From NCBI GenBank assembly GCA_007571275.1, contig RKRS01000232.1, positions 1 through 13,374 of the forward strand: a stretch of 13,374 bases of DNA, read 5' to 3'. This DNA comes from Dehalococcoidia bacterium. GTDB lineage: Bacteria; Chloroflexota; Dehalococcoidia; Bin125. Shown here piece after piece: positions 1 through 8,325 of the stretch; position 1 is the stretch's first letter; each line of letters opens with the position of its first letter. Under the pieces are notes generated by a model, which was not told where the DNA came from, made no database searches, and saw only the letters and a program-made list of their open reading frames with translations. A program made the translations under genes and the position numbers.

Positions 1-694
1 CTGGCGCGGCATCAGCGAGCATTTGCGCGTGATCGGACAGGACAAGCACATCGTCCTCACCGTGCAGGATGAGCGTTGGCAGGTCCATCGACTTGAGCCG
101 CTCAAGCGGGTCGAACGCCAGCGCCGACTGCAGCGGCCCGAGCGTGGCGATCATTGGCGAACCCTGGCTGCGCTTCTCGACAGCGGCGTCCAACATCTCG
201 GGGTGCTCATCGATGAAGTCGGTGGCGAAGAGGATGTCCATCATCGCCGCCGCGGCTTGCGGTACCGGCAACGAGGCGCTGCGCATCATGTACTGCATCG
301 TTTCGGGTGGCGTTGGCGGGCCGGCGGGGCCGGCGGAGGCCGAGCAGATCACGAGTCCGCGGACCAACTCAGGCGCGGCGAAGGCAACGGCCATCGCAAC
401 GGTTCCGCCGAGCGAGTTGCCGACCAGCACGGCAGGGCCAGCGTCGAGGGTGCGAATCAGGTTGATCGCGTCTTCGGCGAATTGATCGACGGTGTAGCCT
501 TCAGTCGGCTGGTCGGACTGACCAATGCCGCGCTGGTCGTAGCGGACGACGCGGTAGCTGTCGGGAAGGGCATCGGCGACGAGCGCCCACTGGTCCATAT
601 CCATGAACCCGCCGGCAATCATGAGGACGAGCGGCCCATCCCCTTGCTCGGCGGTATCGAGGGTGAGGTCTGGAGTAATTTGGGTGCGTGTCAT
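1..694 (-). CDS. alpha/beta hydrolase, 3'-truncated by the window edge
   Basis: This is an alpha/beta-hydrolase-fold enzyme, probably a soluble esterase or similar hydrolase; the substrate cannot be told. About 231 residues are visible and the C-terminus runs off the left edge. The oxyanion-side strand and loop (VLMIAGGFMDMDQW, about residues 23-36) is followed by RYDQRGIGQSD (51-61). The nucleophile elbow is GNSLGG with Ser94. The acid-residue strand LILHGEDD (about 208-215) supplies the catalytic Asp. The catalytic His is expected just beyond the window, so the triad is only two-thirds visible. The ATG at 692-694 is chosen because no in-frame start lies nearby upstream and the first strand follows at the usual distance. 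The best Shine-Dalgarno-like GGAGG is about 18 nt upstream, which is unusually far. The gene is divergent from the nuclease at 786. Fold confidence is high and substrate confidence is nil. Confidence 0.88.
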   Translation of the reverse strand, partial: MTRTQITPDLTLDTAEQGDGPLVLMIAGGFMDMDQWALVADALPDSYRVVRYDQRGIGQSDQPTEGYTVDQFAEDAINLIRTLDAGPAVLVGNSLGGTVAMAVAFAAPELVRGLVICSASAGPAGPPTPPETMQYMMRSASLPVPQAAAAMMDILFATDFIDEHPEMLDAAVEKRSQGSPMIATLGPLQSALAFDPLERLKSMDLPTLILHGEDDVLVLSDHAQMLADAAP

Positions 695-785
695 GAGAGG
701 GATGGTAGTGCACCTCCGGACCTGGCTCGTTGTGGTAGGCGGAAACATCATCTACTGGTTGCATGGAATCTGAAGGGCGCGATCA
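695..785. promoter_or_regulatory. divergent intergenic region, hydrolase / nuclease
   Basis: This 91-bp gap separates two divergent starts and so must hold both promoters. An AAGG at 773-776 lies 9 nt before the nuclease ATG and is a plausible ribosome-binding site. I see no convincing -35/-10 pair or inverted repeat. Confidence 0.35.
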
Positions 786-1445
786 ATGCTCACGGATTAT
801 TCGGTCCGCGTATTGCGGGTGATTGACGGAGATTCCGTCAAAGTGCGACTCCCTGACGGTGAGGAGCAGTCGGTGCGGATGTACGGCATCGACGCGCCAG
901 AACTAGCGCAGGATCGGGGTGACGAGGCGCAGCGGCTCCTCGAAGAGATCGTCGGACGCGGCGCATGGCGGCTGCATGTCCTTGACACCGACCGCTACCA
1001 GCGCCTGGTGGGCCTGCTCTATCCCGAAAACGGCTCGCCGCATCAGTCTGCGAATCACCAGATGGTCGAGCAGGGACTGGCCTACTGGTACGAGGAGTAC
1101 GGCGGGCAAGAGTACGGCTTCGACGACGCAGAACGGCTTGCGCGACGCGCGGGCGTCGGCGTCTGGGCGGATGCTGACGCCGTACGCCCCTGGGATTTTC
1201 GCAAGACGAATCGGGGTCGTGGCAAAGCGTCGCCCTCGTTGCTGGATTCGCTACTTGCCTTGCTTCGCGTCATTTCCAGGATGATGCGCGCGTTCTCAGC
1301 CGTGACGGCGACATCCAGCACAAGTACGCGACCGCGCCGGTCAAGCGCGCCTACGGCGCGATCGGTAGAACGGGCGCTGACCGGCGGCAGGCGTCGGCGG
1401 AGCAGCTCCGCGTTCCGCCCGAGGCGTCGGAAGAAGCTGTTCTGA
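786..1445 (+). CDS. thermonuclease-family (SNase-like) nuclease, tail probably frameshifted
   Basis: This is a Ca2+-dependent phosphodiesterase of the staphylococcal nuclease fold. The OB-fold core spans about residues 5-138. RVIDGDSVKV contains Asp16, equivalent to SNase Asp21. VRMYGIDAPE supplies Arg31, Asp36 and Glu39, equivalent to SNase Arg35, Asp40 and Glu43. TDRYQRLVG supplies Arg73, equivalent to Arg87. The full catalytic set is therefore kept, with the Thr41-to-Ala change that is common in bacterial homologues. The family-typical ending PWDFR is at 135-139. No signal peptide or lipobox is visible, so an intracellular location is likely unless an upstream start was missed. After about residue 164 the tail becomes Arg/Ser/Thr-rich and low-complexity, while the frame one base back looks more coding-like (see findings). 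The gene converges on ilvD with a 3-bp gap. Confidence 0.85.
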   Translation: MLTDYSVRVLRVIDGDSVKVRLPDGEEQSVRMYGIDAPELAQDRGDEAQRLLEEIVGRGAWRLHVLDTDRYQRLVGLLYPENGSPHQSANHQMVEQGLAYWYEEYGGQEYGFDDAERLARRAGVGVWADADAVRPWDFRKTNRGRGKASPSLLDSLLALLRVISRMMRAFSAVTATSSTSTRPRRSSAPTARSVERALTGGRRRRSSSAFRPRRRKKLF

Positions 1446-1448
1446 TCC

Positions 1449-3131
1449 TCAGGACGTCACGGCGCCGCGTTCGGCGCCGGAGACGAGCGTTGCGTACTTG
1501 GCGAAGACGCCGTTTTCGTAATTGGGAGTCCTGGGACTCCAGTTGGCTCGGCGACGCTCCAGCTCCGCCTCGTCGACATCGAGGTTGAGCTGGCGACTGG
1601 CGATGTCGAGGGTGATTTGATCGCCTTCTTCGACCAGCGCGATTGGACCGCCGACATAGGCTTCGGGCGCGACGTGGCCAGCCATCAGACCGCGGGTCGC
1701 GCCTGAGAAGCGGCCGTCGGTGAGCAGCGCGACCGACTCGCCCAGTCCGGCGCCGACAATCGCCGCGGTGACGCCGAGCATCTCGCGCATACCCGGACCG
1801 CCTTTGGGACCTTCATAGCGGATCACGACGATGTCGCCTGCGTTGATCTGGTTGTTGGTGACCGCGTCCATGGCGTCTTCTTCTCGCTCGAAGACGCGCG
1901 CCGGGCCGCTTTGCAGCTGACGCTCGTAGCCGGCGACCTTGACGACGCAGCCGTCGGGCGCGAGCGAGCCTTTAAGAATCACCAGTCCGCCGGTTTCCTT
2001 GAGCGCCTGGTCGACGGGCAGGATGACGTCCTGCCCGGGAGTTTCCTCAGCGCCGGCTGCGGCTTCGGCGATGGTCTGGCCGGTGACGGTCATCGCGTCG
2101 CCGTGGAGCTTGTCCGCTTCGAGCAGGCGTCTGGCGAGCAGCGGCGTGCCGCCGGCGCGATCCATGTCGAGCGCGACGTAGCGGCCACCGGGCCGGAGGT
2201 CACCGATCAGCGGCGTTTGCTCGGAGACGCGGTCGAAGTCGTCGATGCTCAGTTCGACGCCAGCTTCCCGCGCGAGCGCCAGCAGGTGTAAGACGACATT
2301 GGTGGAACCTCCGGTCGAGGCGGCGCAGGCGATGCCGTTTTCCAGCGCTTGCCTGGTCAGGATGTCGCGCGGTTTGACCCCGCGTCGGAGCACGTCCATG
2401 ACGAGCCGTCCCGCTTCCTCGCCAACGTTATGCTTGCGCGGATCGGTAGCGCCGACCGTGGCCGAGCCCATTGGCGAGAGGCCAAGAAACTCGAGCGTCG
2501 TCGCCATCGTGTTCGCCGTGTACTGAGCCCCACAGGCGCCAGCGCCGGGACAGGCGTTGAGCGCGACCTGATGCAGTTCTTCGTCGTCGATCGTGCCAGC
2601 CGAGTGTTGGCCGACCGCTTCGAAAACATCCTGAATCGTGAGGTCACGACCGTCGTGGTGTCGGCCTGGGGCAATCGAACCCGAGTACAACGCGACCGAA
2701 GGGATGTTGATCCGCGCCATCGCCATGGCGGCAGCGGGGATTGTCTTGTCGCAACCGCAGATGATCACGGCGGCATCGAAGGCGTAGCCGACCGCGCACA
2801 GCTCGATGGAGTCGGTAATGATCTCGCGCGAGATCAGCGAGGCTTTCATGCCCTCAGTACCCATCGTGATGCCGTCGGAGATCGAGACGGTGTTGACCTC
2901 CATCGGCGTGCCGCCGGCTTCGCGGATGCCGCGCATCACATCCTGCGCCAGTTCGCGGTGTGAGAAGTTGCAGGGCATGGTGCCGATCCAGGAGTGGGCC
3001 ACCATGACCAGTGGCCTGGACAGCGCCTCGTCGTCATAGCCGACGGAGTAGAGCTGTGAACGCGCGGCGGCGCGATTGGGGCCGTCGACGAGGACGCTGG
3101 AACGTTCGCGAAGGTTGTCTGGAGAGGTCAT
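1449..3131 (-). CDS. ilvD: dihydroxy-acid dehydratase
   Basis: IlvD is a cytoplasmic Fe-S enzyme that dehydrates 2,3-dihydroxy-isovalerate and 2,3-dihydroxy-3-methylvalerate to the 2-keto acids, the third common step of valine, isoleucine and leucine synthesis. The 560-residue length is normal for the family. The three cluster cysteines are visible as PCNFSH (Cys54), GCDKTIPA (Cys127) and GAGACGAQYTANTM (Cys200). Asp128 and Lys129 of the CDK motif fit the Mg2+ site and the carbamylated lysine known in this family. SDGITMGTEGM (85-95) and the catalytic-serine motif DGRFSGATRG near the C-terminus are intact. The ATG at 3129-3131 is preceded on its strand by AGCAGG about 8 nt upstream, a fair ribosome-binding site. 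No other ilv or leu gene is present here, so the gene stands alone. It is divergent from the MFS exporter. Confidence 0.97.
   Translation of the reverse strand: MTSPDNLRERSSVLVDGPNRAAARSQLYSVGYDDEALSRPLVMVAHSWIGTMPCNFSHRELAQDVMRGIREAGGTPMEVNTVSISDGITMGTEGMKASLISREIITDSIELCAVGYAFDAAVIICGCDKTIPAAAMAMARINIPSVALYSGSIAPGRHHDGRDLTIQDVFEAVGQHSAGTIDDEELHQVALNACPGAGACGAQYTANTMATTLEFLGLSPMGSATVGATDPRKHNVGEEAGRLVMDVLRRGVKPRDILTRQALENGIACAASTGGSTNVVLHLLALAREAGVELSIDDFDRVSEQTPLIGDLRPGGRYVALDMDRAGGTPLLARRLLEADKLHGDAMTVTGQTIAEAAAGAEETPGQDVILPVDQALKETGGLVILKGSLAPDGCVVKVAGYERQLQSGPARVFEREEDAMDAVTNNQINAGDIVVIRYEGPKGGPGMREMLGVTAAIVGAGLGESVALLTDGRFSGATRGLMAGHVAPEAYVGGPIALVEEGDQITLDIASRQLNLDVDEAELERRRANWSPRTPNYENGVFAKYATLVSGAERGAVTS
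1460..1479. terminator. GC hairpin at the ilvD / nuclease convergent ends
   Basis: A 7-bp perfect stem (CGGCGCC / GGCGCCG) with a 6-nt loop lies within the last codons of ilvD and just past the nuclease stop. It has no T-tract on either side, so it is only a candidate transcription-pausing or termination hairpin for the nuclease. It may equally be a by-product of GC-rich coding sequence. Confidence 0.25.
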
Positions 3132-3281
3132 GCTCGTGCCTGCTCTGGTGCGTGCTCTGGGCGGGATCAGTGATAGGTTTCGTCGCTAGCGTACCTGCAG
3201 GCTGACAAAGCTGTCGGTCTGGTCAGAAACGCTCACGAAGTCGTACCATACGGTGAATTGGGCAACGGAGACCGAGGCGTT
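3132..3281. promoter_or_regulatory. divergent control region, ilvD / MFS exporter
   Basis: This 150-bp region separates two divergent genes. Immediately upstream of ilvD are two adjacent 12-bp imperfect direct repeats with one mismatch (3137-3148 and 3149-3160, TGCSTGCTCTGG on the plus strand). A short inverted repeat CTGAC...GTCAG with an internal GACA/TGTC arm occurs at about 3202-3226. GAGG at 3274-3277 is 4 nt before the exporter ATG at 3282, and GGAG at 3267-3270 is 11 nt before it. No T-box leader, attenuator peptide or clear -35/-10 pair is recognised. Confidence 0.4.
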
Positions 3282-4700
3282 ATGAGCCAGCTCGCGCAGG
3301 CAGAGGTCGACCAGCCGAGTCGTCTGTCACGGATGTTCCCGGCGATGACCTACCTCGAGTATCGACGCCTGTTCTACGCGGCGGGACTGTCAGCGATCTC
3401 GCTATGGGCCATGATCACCGCGCGCGGATGGTTGGCATATGAACTGACGGGCAGTCCCTCAGGCACGGGCATCGTCACCTTCGCCGCAATTGGTCCCTGG
3501 GTGCTAGCGCCGATCGGTGGAGCCTTGGCCGACCGCTTCGACCGCGCTCGCATTGTGATCATCTGTCGCGCCGGGGCCTGTCTATGCGCAATTGTGCTGG
3601 CGATCCTGGCGTTCAGCGGCGAAATTGCGATGTGGAACCTGGTCCTGATTACCGCCTTCTCGGGCATCATCCGCTCGGGCGAGATGCCAGCGCAGCAAGC
3701 GCTGCTGCCCAACACAGTCAAAATCGCCGCCTTGTTGAGCGCGATCACGATGGCCTCGATGATGCAGTTCGGTTCCAAAGTGATTGGCCCGGTCGCCGGA
3801 CCGATCCTGAAGGAGTTCGGCGCTGAATGGGTATTTGCCGCAGCGGCAATCTTCCTGATGCTGTCGATTCTGCAGATGACGCGGATGTCGACCCGCTCAA
3901 CAGGCGGCATTCAGGGTCACTCGGGTGGGCTGTTGCGCGACAGCGCTCGCCACATGCAGGACGGGTTGCGCTACCTCGGCCAGGCGCCATCCGTGCGACT
4001 GATGATCGTGATGGTCTCGTTGCACTGCATGTTCACGATGGCGTTCGACTTCTCGCTCTTGCCGGCCTACGCCGATCGCATCCTGGGCGGTGGACAGTCG
4101 GAGTACGGCTACATGCTGATGGCGATTGGCGGCGGCGCGCTGGTTTCGACGATCGCGCTGTCGATGCTGCCGATGGGCGCCATCCGTGGGCGGGTATTCA
4201 TGGTGGTGGGAGTGTTCTCAGGGTTGTCACTGGTCTGGGTGGGGCTGGCCAACACGTTGATCATCGCGCTGATCGGCGGCGTAATCGCAGGAGCTAGCCA
4301 AGCGATGTTCATGGCGCTGACCAGCGCCATGATTCAGGCGGTCGTGCCCGACTCACTGCGCGGACGCGTGATGGCGCTCTACGCGATGTTTGCCGGCGGG
4401 ATCATGGCGGTGATGATTCTGGCAAACGGCGTAGCGGCTGACTTCATTAGCATCCGCCCATTGCTGATCGTGCCGGGCTTCATCTTCGCGGCGATCATGA
4501 TTCTGGCGTTGCTGCTCCCGCGCATCCGATCGGTGATTCGTCACGGCGAGCTGGTCCAGGAAACGCGGCGGATGGCCGAGGAGGTCGTACGTCAGGCGGC
4601 GGCGACCGCCAGCGCGGCGTTGCGCCCACTTGCCGCTCGGCCGGCGCCGCAGCGCAGTGTGGTTGAGGAACGGGTCAGTAGCGTCGGTGGCGGCGATTGA
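3282..4700 (+). CDS. MFS exporter (MFS_3 / DHA3-like)
   Basis: This is a major facilitator superfamily inner-membrane protein, probably a proton-coupled efflux carrier; the substrate is unknown. It has 472 residues with about 12 hydrophobic segments between residues 30 and 430. The family's motif A is visible as GGALADRFDRAR (79-90) in the loop after TM2. In the second half VVPDSLRGRVMALYAMFAGG matches the conserved loop of the EntS-like/DHA3 branch. The C-terminus is a cytoplasmic, Ala/Arg-rich tail of about 45 residues. The start is set at ATG 3282 because it has purine-rich GAGG and GGAG upstream. A TTG at 3258 in the same frame would add eight residues but lacks a better ribosome-binding site. 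The gene is convergent with the permease at 4761-8159 and divergent from ilvD, so it is a single-gene unit. No adjacent regulator hints at its drug or siderophore. Confidence 0.88.
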   Translation: MSQLAQAEVDQPSRLSRMFPAMTYLEYRRLFYAAGLSAISLWAMITARGWLAYELTGSPSGTGIVTFAAIGPWVLAPIGGALADRFDRARIVIICRAGACLCAIVLAILAFSGEIAMWNLVLITAFSGIIRSGEMPAQQALLPNTVKIAALLSAITMASMMQFGSKVIGPVAGPILKEFGAEWVFAAAAIFLMLSILQMTRMSTRSTGGIQGHSGGLLRDSARHMQDGLRYLGQAPSVRLMIVMVSLHCMFTMAFDFSLLPAYADRILGGGQSEYGYMLMAIGGGALVSTIALSMLPMGAIRGRVFMVVGVFSGLSLVWVGLANTLIIALIGGVIAGASQAMFMALTSAMIQAVVPDSLRGRVMALYAMFAGGIMAVMILANGVAADFISIRPLLIVPGFIFAAIMILALLLPRIRSVIRHGELVQETRRMAEEVVRQAAATASAALRPLAARPAPQRSVVEERVSSVGGGD

Positions 4701-4706
4701 CTCTGG

Positions 4707-4733
4707 GCTGGTTCCCGCCAGCGCAATCGATTG
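4707..4733. terminator. candidate bidirectional terminator between convergent genes
   Basis: The 60-bp gap between the converging MFS and permease genes contains a 5-bp stem with a 6-nt loop (GCTGG / CCAGC, 4707-4722). A perfect 10-bp palindrome CAATCGATTG (4724-4733) follows, then a small CCGC-AAA-GCGG hairpin. There is no long T-tract, so intrinsic termination is only a guess. Confidence 0.25.
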
Positions 4734-4760
4734 ACCGCAAAGCGGAACAAGCGGCGACGG

Positions 4761-7700
4761 CTATTCAGCGCCGATCCTGAGGATCTGGCCAATCGTCATA
4801 CGCATGTAGAGCGCCACGATCACGGCGATCGCGCCGAGGAAGACCAGGCCAAGCACGCCGTAGGCGCTGCCGATCGTGGCCCAGTCGGTGACTGTGACGA
4901 ATGGCGGCAGGACGGTCTCGCCGGTCTCGACGAAGCCGACGAACTCCAGCATCATCGTGCCGAGCTGCAGTCCGACGGCCGTGCCCAGCGCCATCGATAC
5001 CACGATGATCAGGATCTTCTCGATCCCGACCACAAGCAGGACCTGGGGTAGGGAGAATCCCATCGTGCGGAGGACCGCGAACTCGCCCTGTTGCTGCTGC
5101 GCCACGAGTACCGACGCGACCAGGAAGCCCAGCGCCGCCAGGAGCACGATTGCGATAAAGGTGAGAAAGAGCAGTCCCTCCCAGCCGGCGGCAACGAGTG
5201 GATCCTCATCCTGCAGGTTGCGGATCGCGTCGACGTCGTAGGCCTCATGCTTCCAGGGCGGCGTGACCTCGAGGAAGGTACGCAGCTGGCGCAGGCCGTC
5301 TTCGTCGGTAGGTTGAATCCAGACCTCGTTGGGCGCAGCGGCGCCGATGGTGGCCGGGTTGCGGTTGATCCAGTAGTAGAGATAATCGCGGTTGGCGATG
5401 ATCAGCGAGCGAGCAGCCTCAGGGTCCCAGGTCGGGAACAGATCGAAGCTCCCGACAATCTTGACCGGGACGTAGACGCTGGACATGCCCAACAATGCCA
5501 ACTCTCCTTCGTCGAGTGAGGCCTCGGTCAGGAAGTCGCGGCTGACGACAACGGGCAGCGCCTCGGCCGGACCGATCAGACGAACGCCGCGCGGCAAGCC
5601 GGTGCGTATGTCACGATTCCAGCGGTAGCGCATCCCGTACTCGCCGTCTAGCGCAACTTCTGGACTCAGACGCGCATCATCGGGCAGCGGTCCTTCACGG
5701 CTGGTATCGGTGAATACCGTCCAGCGGCCCTGCTCCTCGAAGCTCTCAATGATCACGCCCTCGCGGAATCCCACGTTGATGATCTCCTCGGGCAGAGTGG
5801 ACTCCTTCGTGTACTGGATCGAATCCCAACCCGCTGAACCGAAGAAGTTCAGGTTGCCGCCCGTGCGAATCGAGACGCCCTGCAAGGTCCAGGGACCCTG
5901 ATGTGGTCCGCCTGAGCCCTGAGAGAGGTCTCCGTAGAGGAAACGCCAGCCTTCTTCCAGCGCTGCGCCGCCGAAACCGCGGCCGCGGGGCAGGCCTTGC
6001 AGTGTCACGTCCCGATAGCGCCCTCGGCCATCCTGCAATCTGAGGTTGGGCGTAATGACTCCGTTACTCGCCGGCAGCCACAACCACATACCGACGTATG
6101 TGGCGTCGGCCGGGATCACAATCTGTTCGACCTCAAACTCGGGTCCTGTGGCGCGGTTGACCAGCTCGCGGACATCGTTGAGGGCAAAGTCCTCGCGGTA
6201 CCAGAGCACATCGGTAAAGGACTCAGGATCGATGCCGAGCACGGTCGCATCGGTGACGTCGAGCGCGCCGCGTGAAAACGAGGCGTTCTGGCGCACGACG
6301 TATGAAGCGTGCGCGATACCCGGCGCATCGGCCAGATCGGCTTCCAGCATCTGCACCGATGCGCCGCCGCTGCGTACGTCAGCCAGGCGCAGCGCCGCGC
6401 CGGATTGGTAGGCGGCGCGGTCGTCGAAGGACTTGTCCAGCGTCGCGCCGAAGGTGCCGCCAAACATGCCCAGCGAGGTCGCCATGATCAGCAGCAGGGC
6501 GAGACGTCCGGGTTGGACGGGCGCGCGGGTCAGGTGCCAGAGCACCATCTGCATCGATGCGCCGCCCAGAAGTCGGGTGATGCCGCCAAAGGCAGAGAGC
6601 AGCAACGGGAAGAGGCGCAGGAAGAGCACCGCCACCGTGACGACAAAGACGGCAGGCGCGATCAGCAGGAGCGGATCCTGCTGGAGACCGCCGAACAGGT
6701 CCTCGGTCACGAGTGATCCCGATTCCTGCAATTGGAAGAAGAGCAACGCGCCCACACCGACCACGACGAGATCGAGGTAGTAGCGCTGGAAGACGGGCTT
6801 GTCCTCGGGTCGTGAGGTGGAACGGGCGTAGTGAACGACGGTGGCGCGGTTGGAGCGCCAGGCGGGCCAGAGCAGGGCGATAAAGCTCAAGGCCGCGCCG
6901 ACCGCAGCCCAGATGTAAACCTCGCCAGTCAGTTCGACGCTCAGACGCGCACCGCCGGTCAGGCCCTCGAAGGCGGGGGAGTAGCCGAGGAAGGCGATCG
7001 CTTCACGCGCGACGATCGGCCCGATGCCCATCGCCAGCGCAACGAGCAGCAATCCCTCAAGCGTGGAGATGGACATGATGTGCCCAAGTCCGGCGCCGCG
7101 CGACTTGAGCAGCGCGACTTCCGCCGATTGCCGCTCAACGACCATCGTGGAGACGAGCACGAGATAGAACAGGACGATCCCGACGATCTGCAGCGTCAAT
7201 ACCAGCAGCGGGATCGAGGAGAAGAATTCCTTGGTCTCGTAGTTGTTGAGGACGTTGACGATCTCGGTCTCGACGCGAGCCCGCTCGATTTCCTTGGCGA
7301 TGGCCTCAAAGGCGGCGCGGAAGCGAACGGCGGCGAGGCCCGCTTCATCAGCGACGAAGGCGGAACGCTCGACCTGGGCGTAGACCTCGAGCCGGGCGCG
7401 TAGTTCCGGCATGTAGCCGGCCATCGCGTCAATCAGCGTGGCCTTTGGAGCGAAGAAAGCGAAGGCGTCGGTCTTCTCGACGGGTACCTGGAAGTGATCG
7501 CGGCGCACTCCCCAATAGCGTTCGGTGTAGTCGATCGGGCGGACCAGCCCGACCACTCGGATTTGGATCGGCTCAGCGTCATCGCGCCAGGAGGCGTGGA
7601 TGTCGCGGACCTCTCCGATACTGAATCCACCCGAGGCCGCTGCGTCAGTGCCGATGGCGACATCAATGATGGGCGGTTGGTCAGGCGTGGCGACCGGGGC

Positions 7701-8159
7701 AGGATTGGGCCACTCGCCTTCGACCAACTCGATATGGTCGCGCACGCCTTCAAACCAGAGCACGCGCGCGCGGTCGCGCGGATCCTCATCCGGCGGGATG
7801 CCGCCGACTTCGGTCATGAAGAATGTGGCGGAGGTCAACGACTTGTTGGTGTCAGAGATGTAGTCCTCGGGAATCCCGAGCCGACGGTCGATGACGTCAA
7901 ACGATTCTTCGGCCAGGCCGCTGGAGAGTCCGTGCGCGGCGTTGAGAATGCGCACGTCGAGGTCGGCGTCGGAGACACGACGCAGATCGGTCTGCAGGCC
8001 GAGGTCCTGGAGCGCGTTGCGGTAGATCGAGGTGGAAGCCATCAGGGCGACGGCGAGGATCACGCCGACGGCAATGGCGGCCATCAGACGACGGTTACCG
8101 TTCAACCGCCGCACAGCGATGCGAAAGGCGGTCGGGAGAGAACTGAAGATGCTGCCCAT
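4761..8159 (-). CDS. large FtsX/MacB-type permease (paralogue A)
   Basis: This is an integral-membrane permease of the FtsX-like (MacB-type) superfamily, 1,132 residues, with ten predicted TM segments. TM1 is at about 26-45. A first extracytoplasmic domain (about 46-312) is followed by a three-TM FtsX unit (about 316-340, 367-391, 414-434). TM5-TM7 lie at about 462-477, 496-524 and 552-572. A second extracytoplasmic domain of about 420 residues follows, then the C-terminal FtsX unit (about 995-1020, 1038-1065, 1097-1119). The coupling-helix-like turns ALLKSRGA (349-356) and AVLRTMGF (near 1030) follow TM2 and TM8, as in ABC-coupled FtsX proteins. The second external domain contains a beta-rich segment (about 691-780, with LRLQDGRGRYRDV) and then IIESFEEQGRW (near 800), suggesting sandwich modules. 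The protein has no cysteine at all. No ATPase or membrane-fusion partner is adjacent. It is divergent from paralogue B. Substrate is unknown; lipid or envelope work is typical of relatives. Confidence 0.85.
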   Translation of the reverse strand: MGSIFSSLPTAFRIAVRRLNGNRRLMAAIAVGVILAVALMASTSIYRNALQDLGLQTDLRRVSDADLDVRILNAAHGLSSGLAEESFDVIDRRLGIPEDYISDTNKSLTSATFFMTEVGGIPPDEDPRDRARVLWFEGVRDHIELVEGEWPNPAPVATPDQPPIIDVAIGTDAAASGGFSIGEVRDIHASWRDDAEPIQIRVVGLVRPIDYTERYWGVRRDHFQVPVEKTDAFAFFAPKATLIDAMAGYMPELRARLEVYAQVERSAFVADEAGLAAVRFRAAFEAIAKEIERARVETEIVNVLNNYETKEFFSSIPLLVLTLQIVGIVLFYLVLVSTMVVERQSAEVALLKSRGAGLGHIMSISTLEGLLLVALAMGIGPIVAREAIAFLGYSPAFEGLTGGARLSVELTGEVYIWAAVGAALSFIALLWPAWRSNRATVVHYARSTSRPEDKPVFQRYYLDLVVVGVGALLFFQLQESGSLVTEDLFGGLQQDPLLLIAPAVFVVTVAVLFLRLFPLLLSAFGGITRLLGGASMQMVLWHLTRAPVQPGRLALLLIMATSLGMFGGTFGATLDKSFDDRAAYQSGAALRLADVRSGGASVQMLEADLADAPGIAHASYVVRQNASFSRGALDVTDATVLGIDPESFTDVLWYREDFALNDVRELVNRATGPEFEVEQIVIPADATYVGMWLWLPASNGVITPNLRLQDGRGRYRDVTLQGLPRGRGFGGAALEEGWRFLYGDLSQGSGGPHQGPWTLQGVSIRTGGNLNFFGSAGWDSIQYTKESTLPEEIINVGFREGVIIESFEEQGRWTVFTDTSREGPLPDDARLSPEVALDGEYGMRYRWNRDIRTGLPRGVRLIGPAEALPVVVSRDFLTEASLDEGELALLGMSSVYVPVKIVGSFDLFPTWDPEAARSLIIANRDYLYYWINRNPATIGAAAPNEVWIQPTDEDGLRQLRTFLEVTPPWKHEAYDVDAIRNLQDEDPLVAAGWEGLLFLTFIAIVLLAALGFLVASVLVAQQQQGEFAVLRTMGFSLPQVLLVVGIEKILIIVVSMALGTAVGLQLGTMMLEFVGFVETGETVLPPFVTVTDWATIGSAYGVLGLVFLGAIAVIVALYMRMTIGQILRIGAE

Positions 8160-8325
8160 GCTGCCTGTGTTGCTCCGCGCCGACTGTCCGAGAACGTGGT
8201 TTGGGGGTATGTTCGACCACGATCTCTTCGTAGACTACTAGGCATTGCCAGATATTCCGCGTCCCGCCGCGACATGGCACGGCACGGCGGGCGGAACAAA
8301 GCGCAGAGCAAGTCGAGGGGGTCGG
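8160..8325. promoter_or_regulatory. shared divergent control region of the two permeases
   Basis: This 166-bp gap separates the ATG of paralogue A and the GTG of paralogue B. It holds two inverted repeats, each with a 15-nt spacer. CGTGGT/ACCACG at 8195-8221 is a possible operator. CCCGCCG/CGGCGGG at 8263-8291 would form a 7-bp GC hairpin in the leader of paralogue B. GAGGGGG at 8315-8321 is the ribosome-binding site that fixes the GTG start. On the other strand an AGG lies about 4 nt before the start of A. No clear sigma-70 boxes are seen. Confidence 0.45.

Noticed and set aside
23..826. Open frame of 267 codons on the plus strand
   Set aside because: It lies antisense to the alpha/beta hydrolase, whose GNSLGG and RYDQRGIGQSD motifs are unmistakable. 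The plus-strand product is Arg/His-rich with no recognisable motif.
2349..2963. Open frame of 204 codons on the plus strand
   Set aside because: It is fully antisense to ilvD, which is intact and conserved.
3258..3281. TTG start for the MFS exporter
   Set aside because: The ATG at 3282 has a purine-rich ribosome-binding site. The eight extra residues add no recognisable feature.
8245..8325. TTG start for permease B
   Set aside because: The 27 extra residues are Arg/Pro-rich and overlap the GC hairpin. The GTG at 8326 has a strong ribosome-binding site and matches the paralogue's N-terminus.
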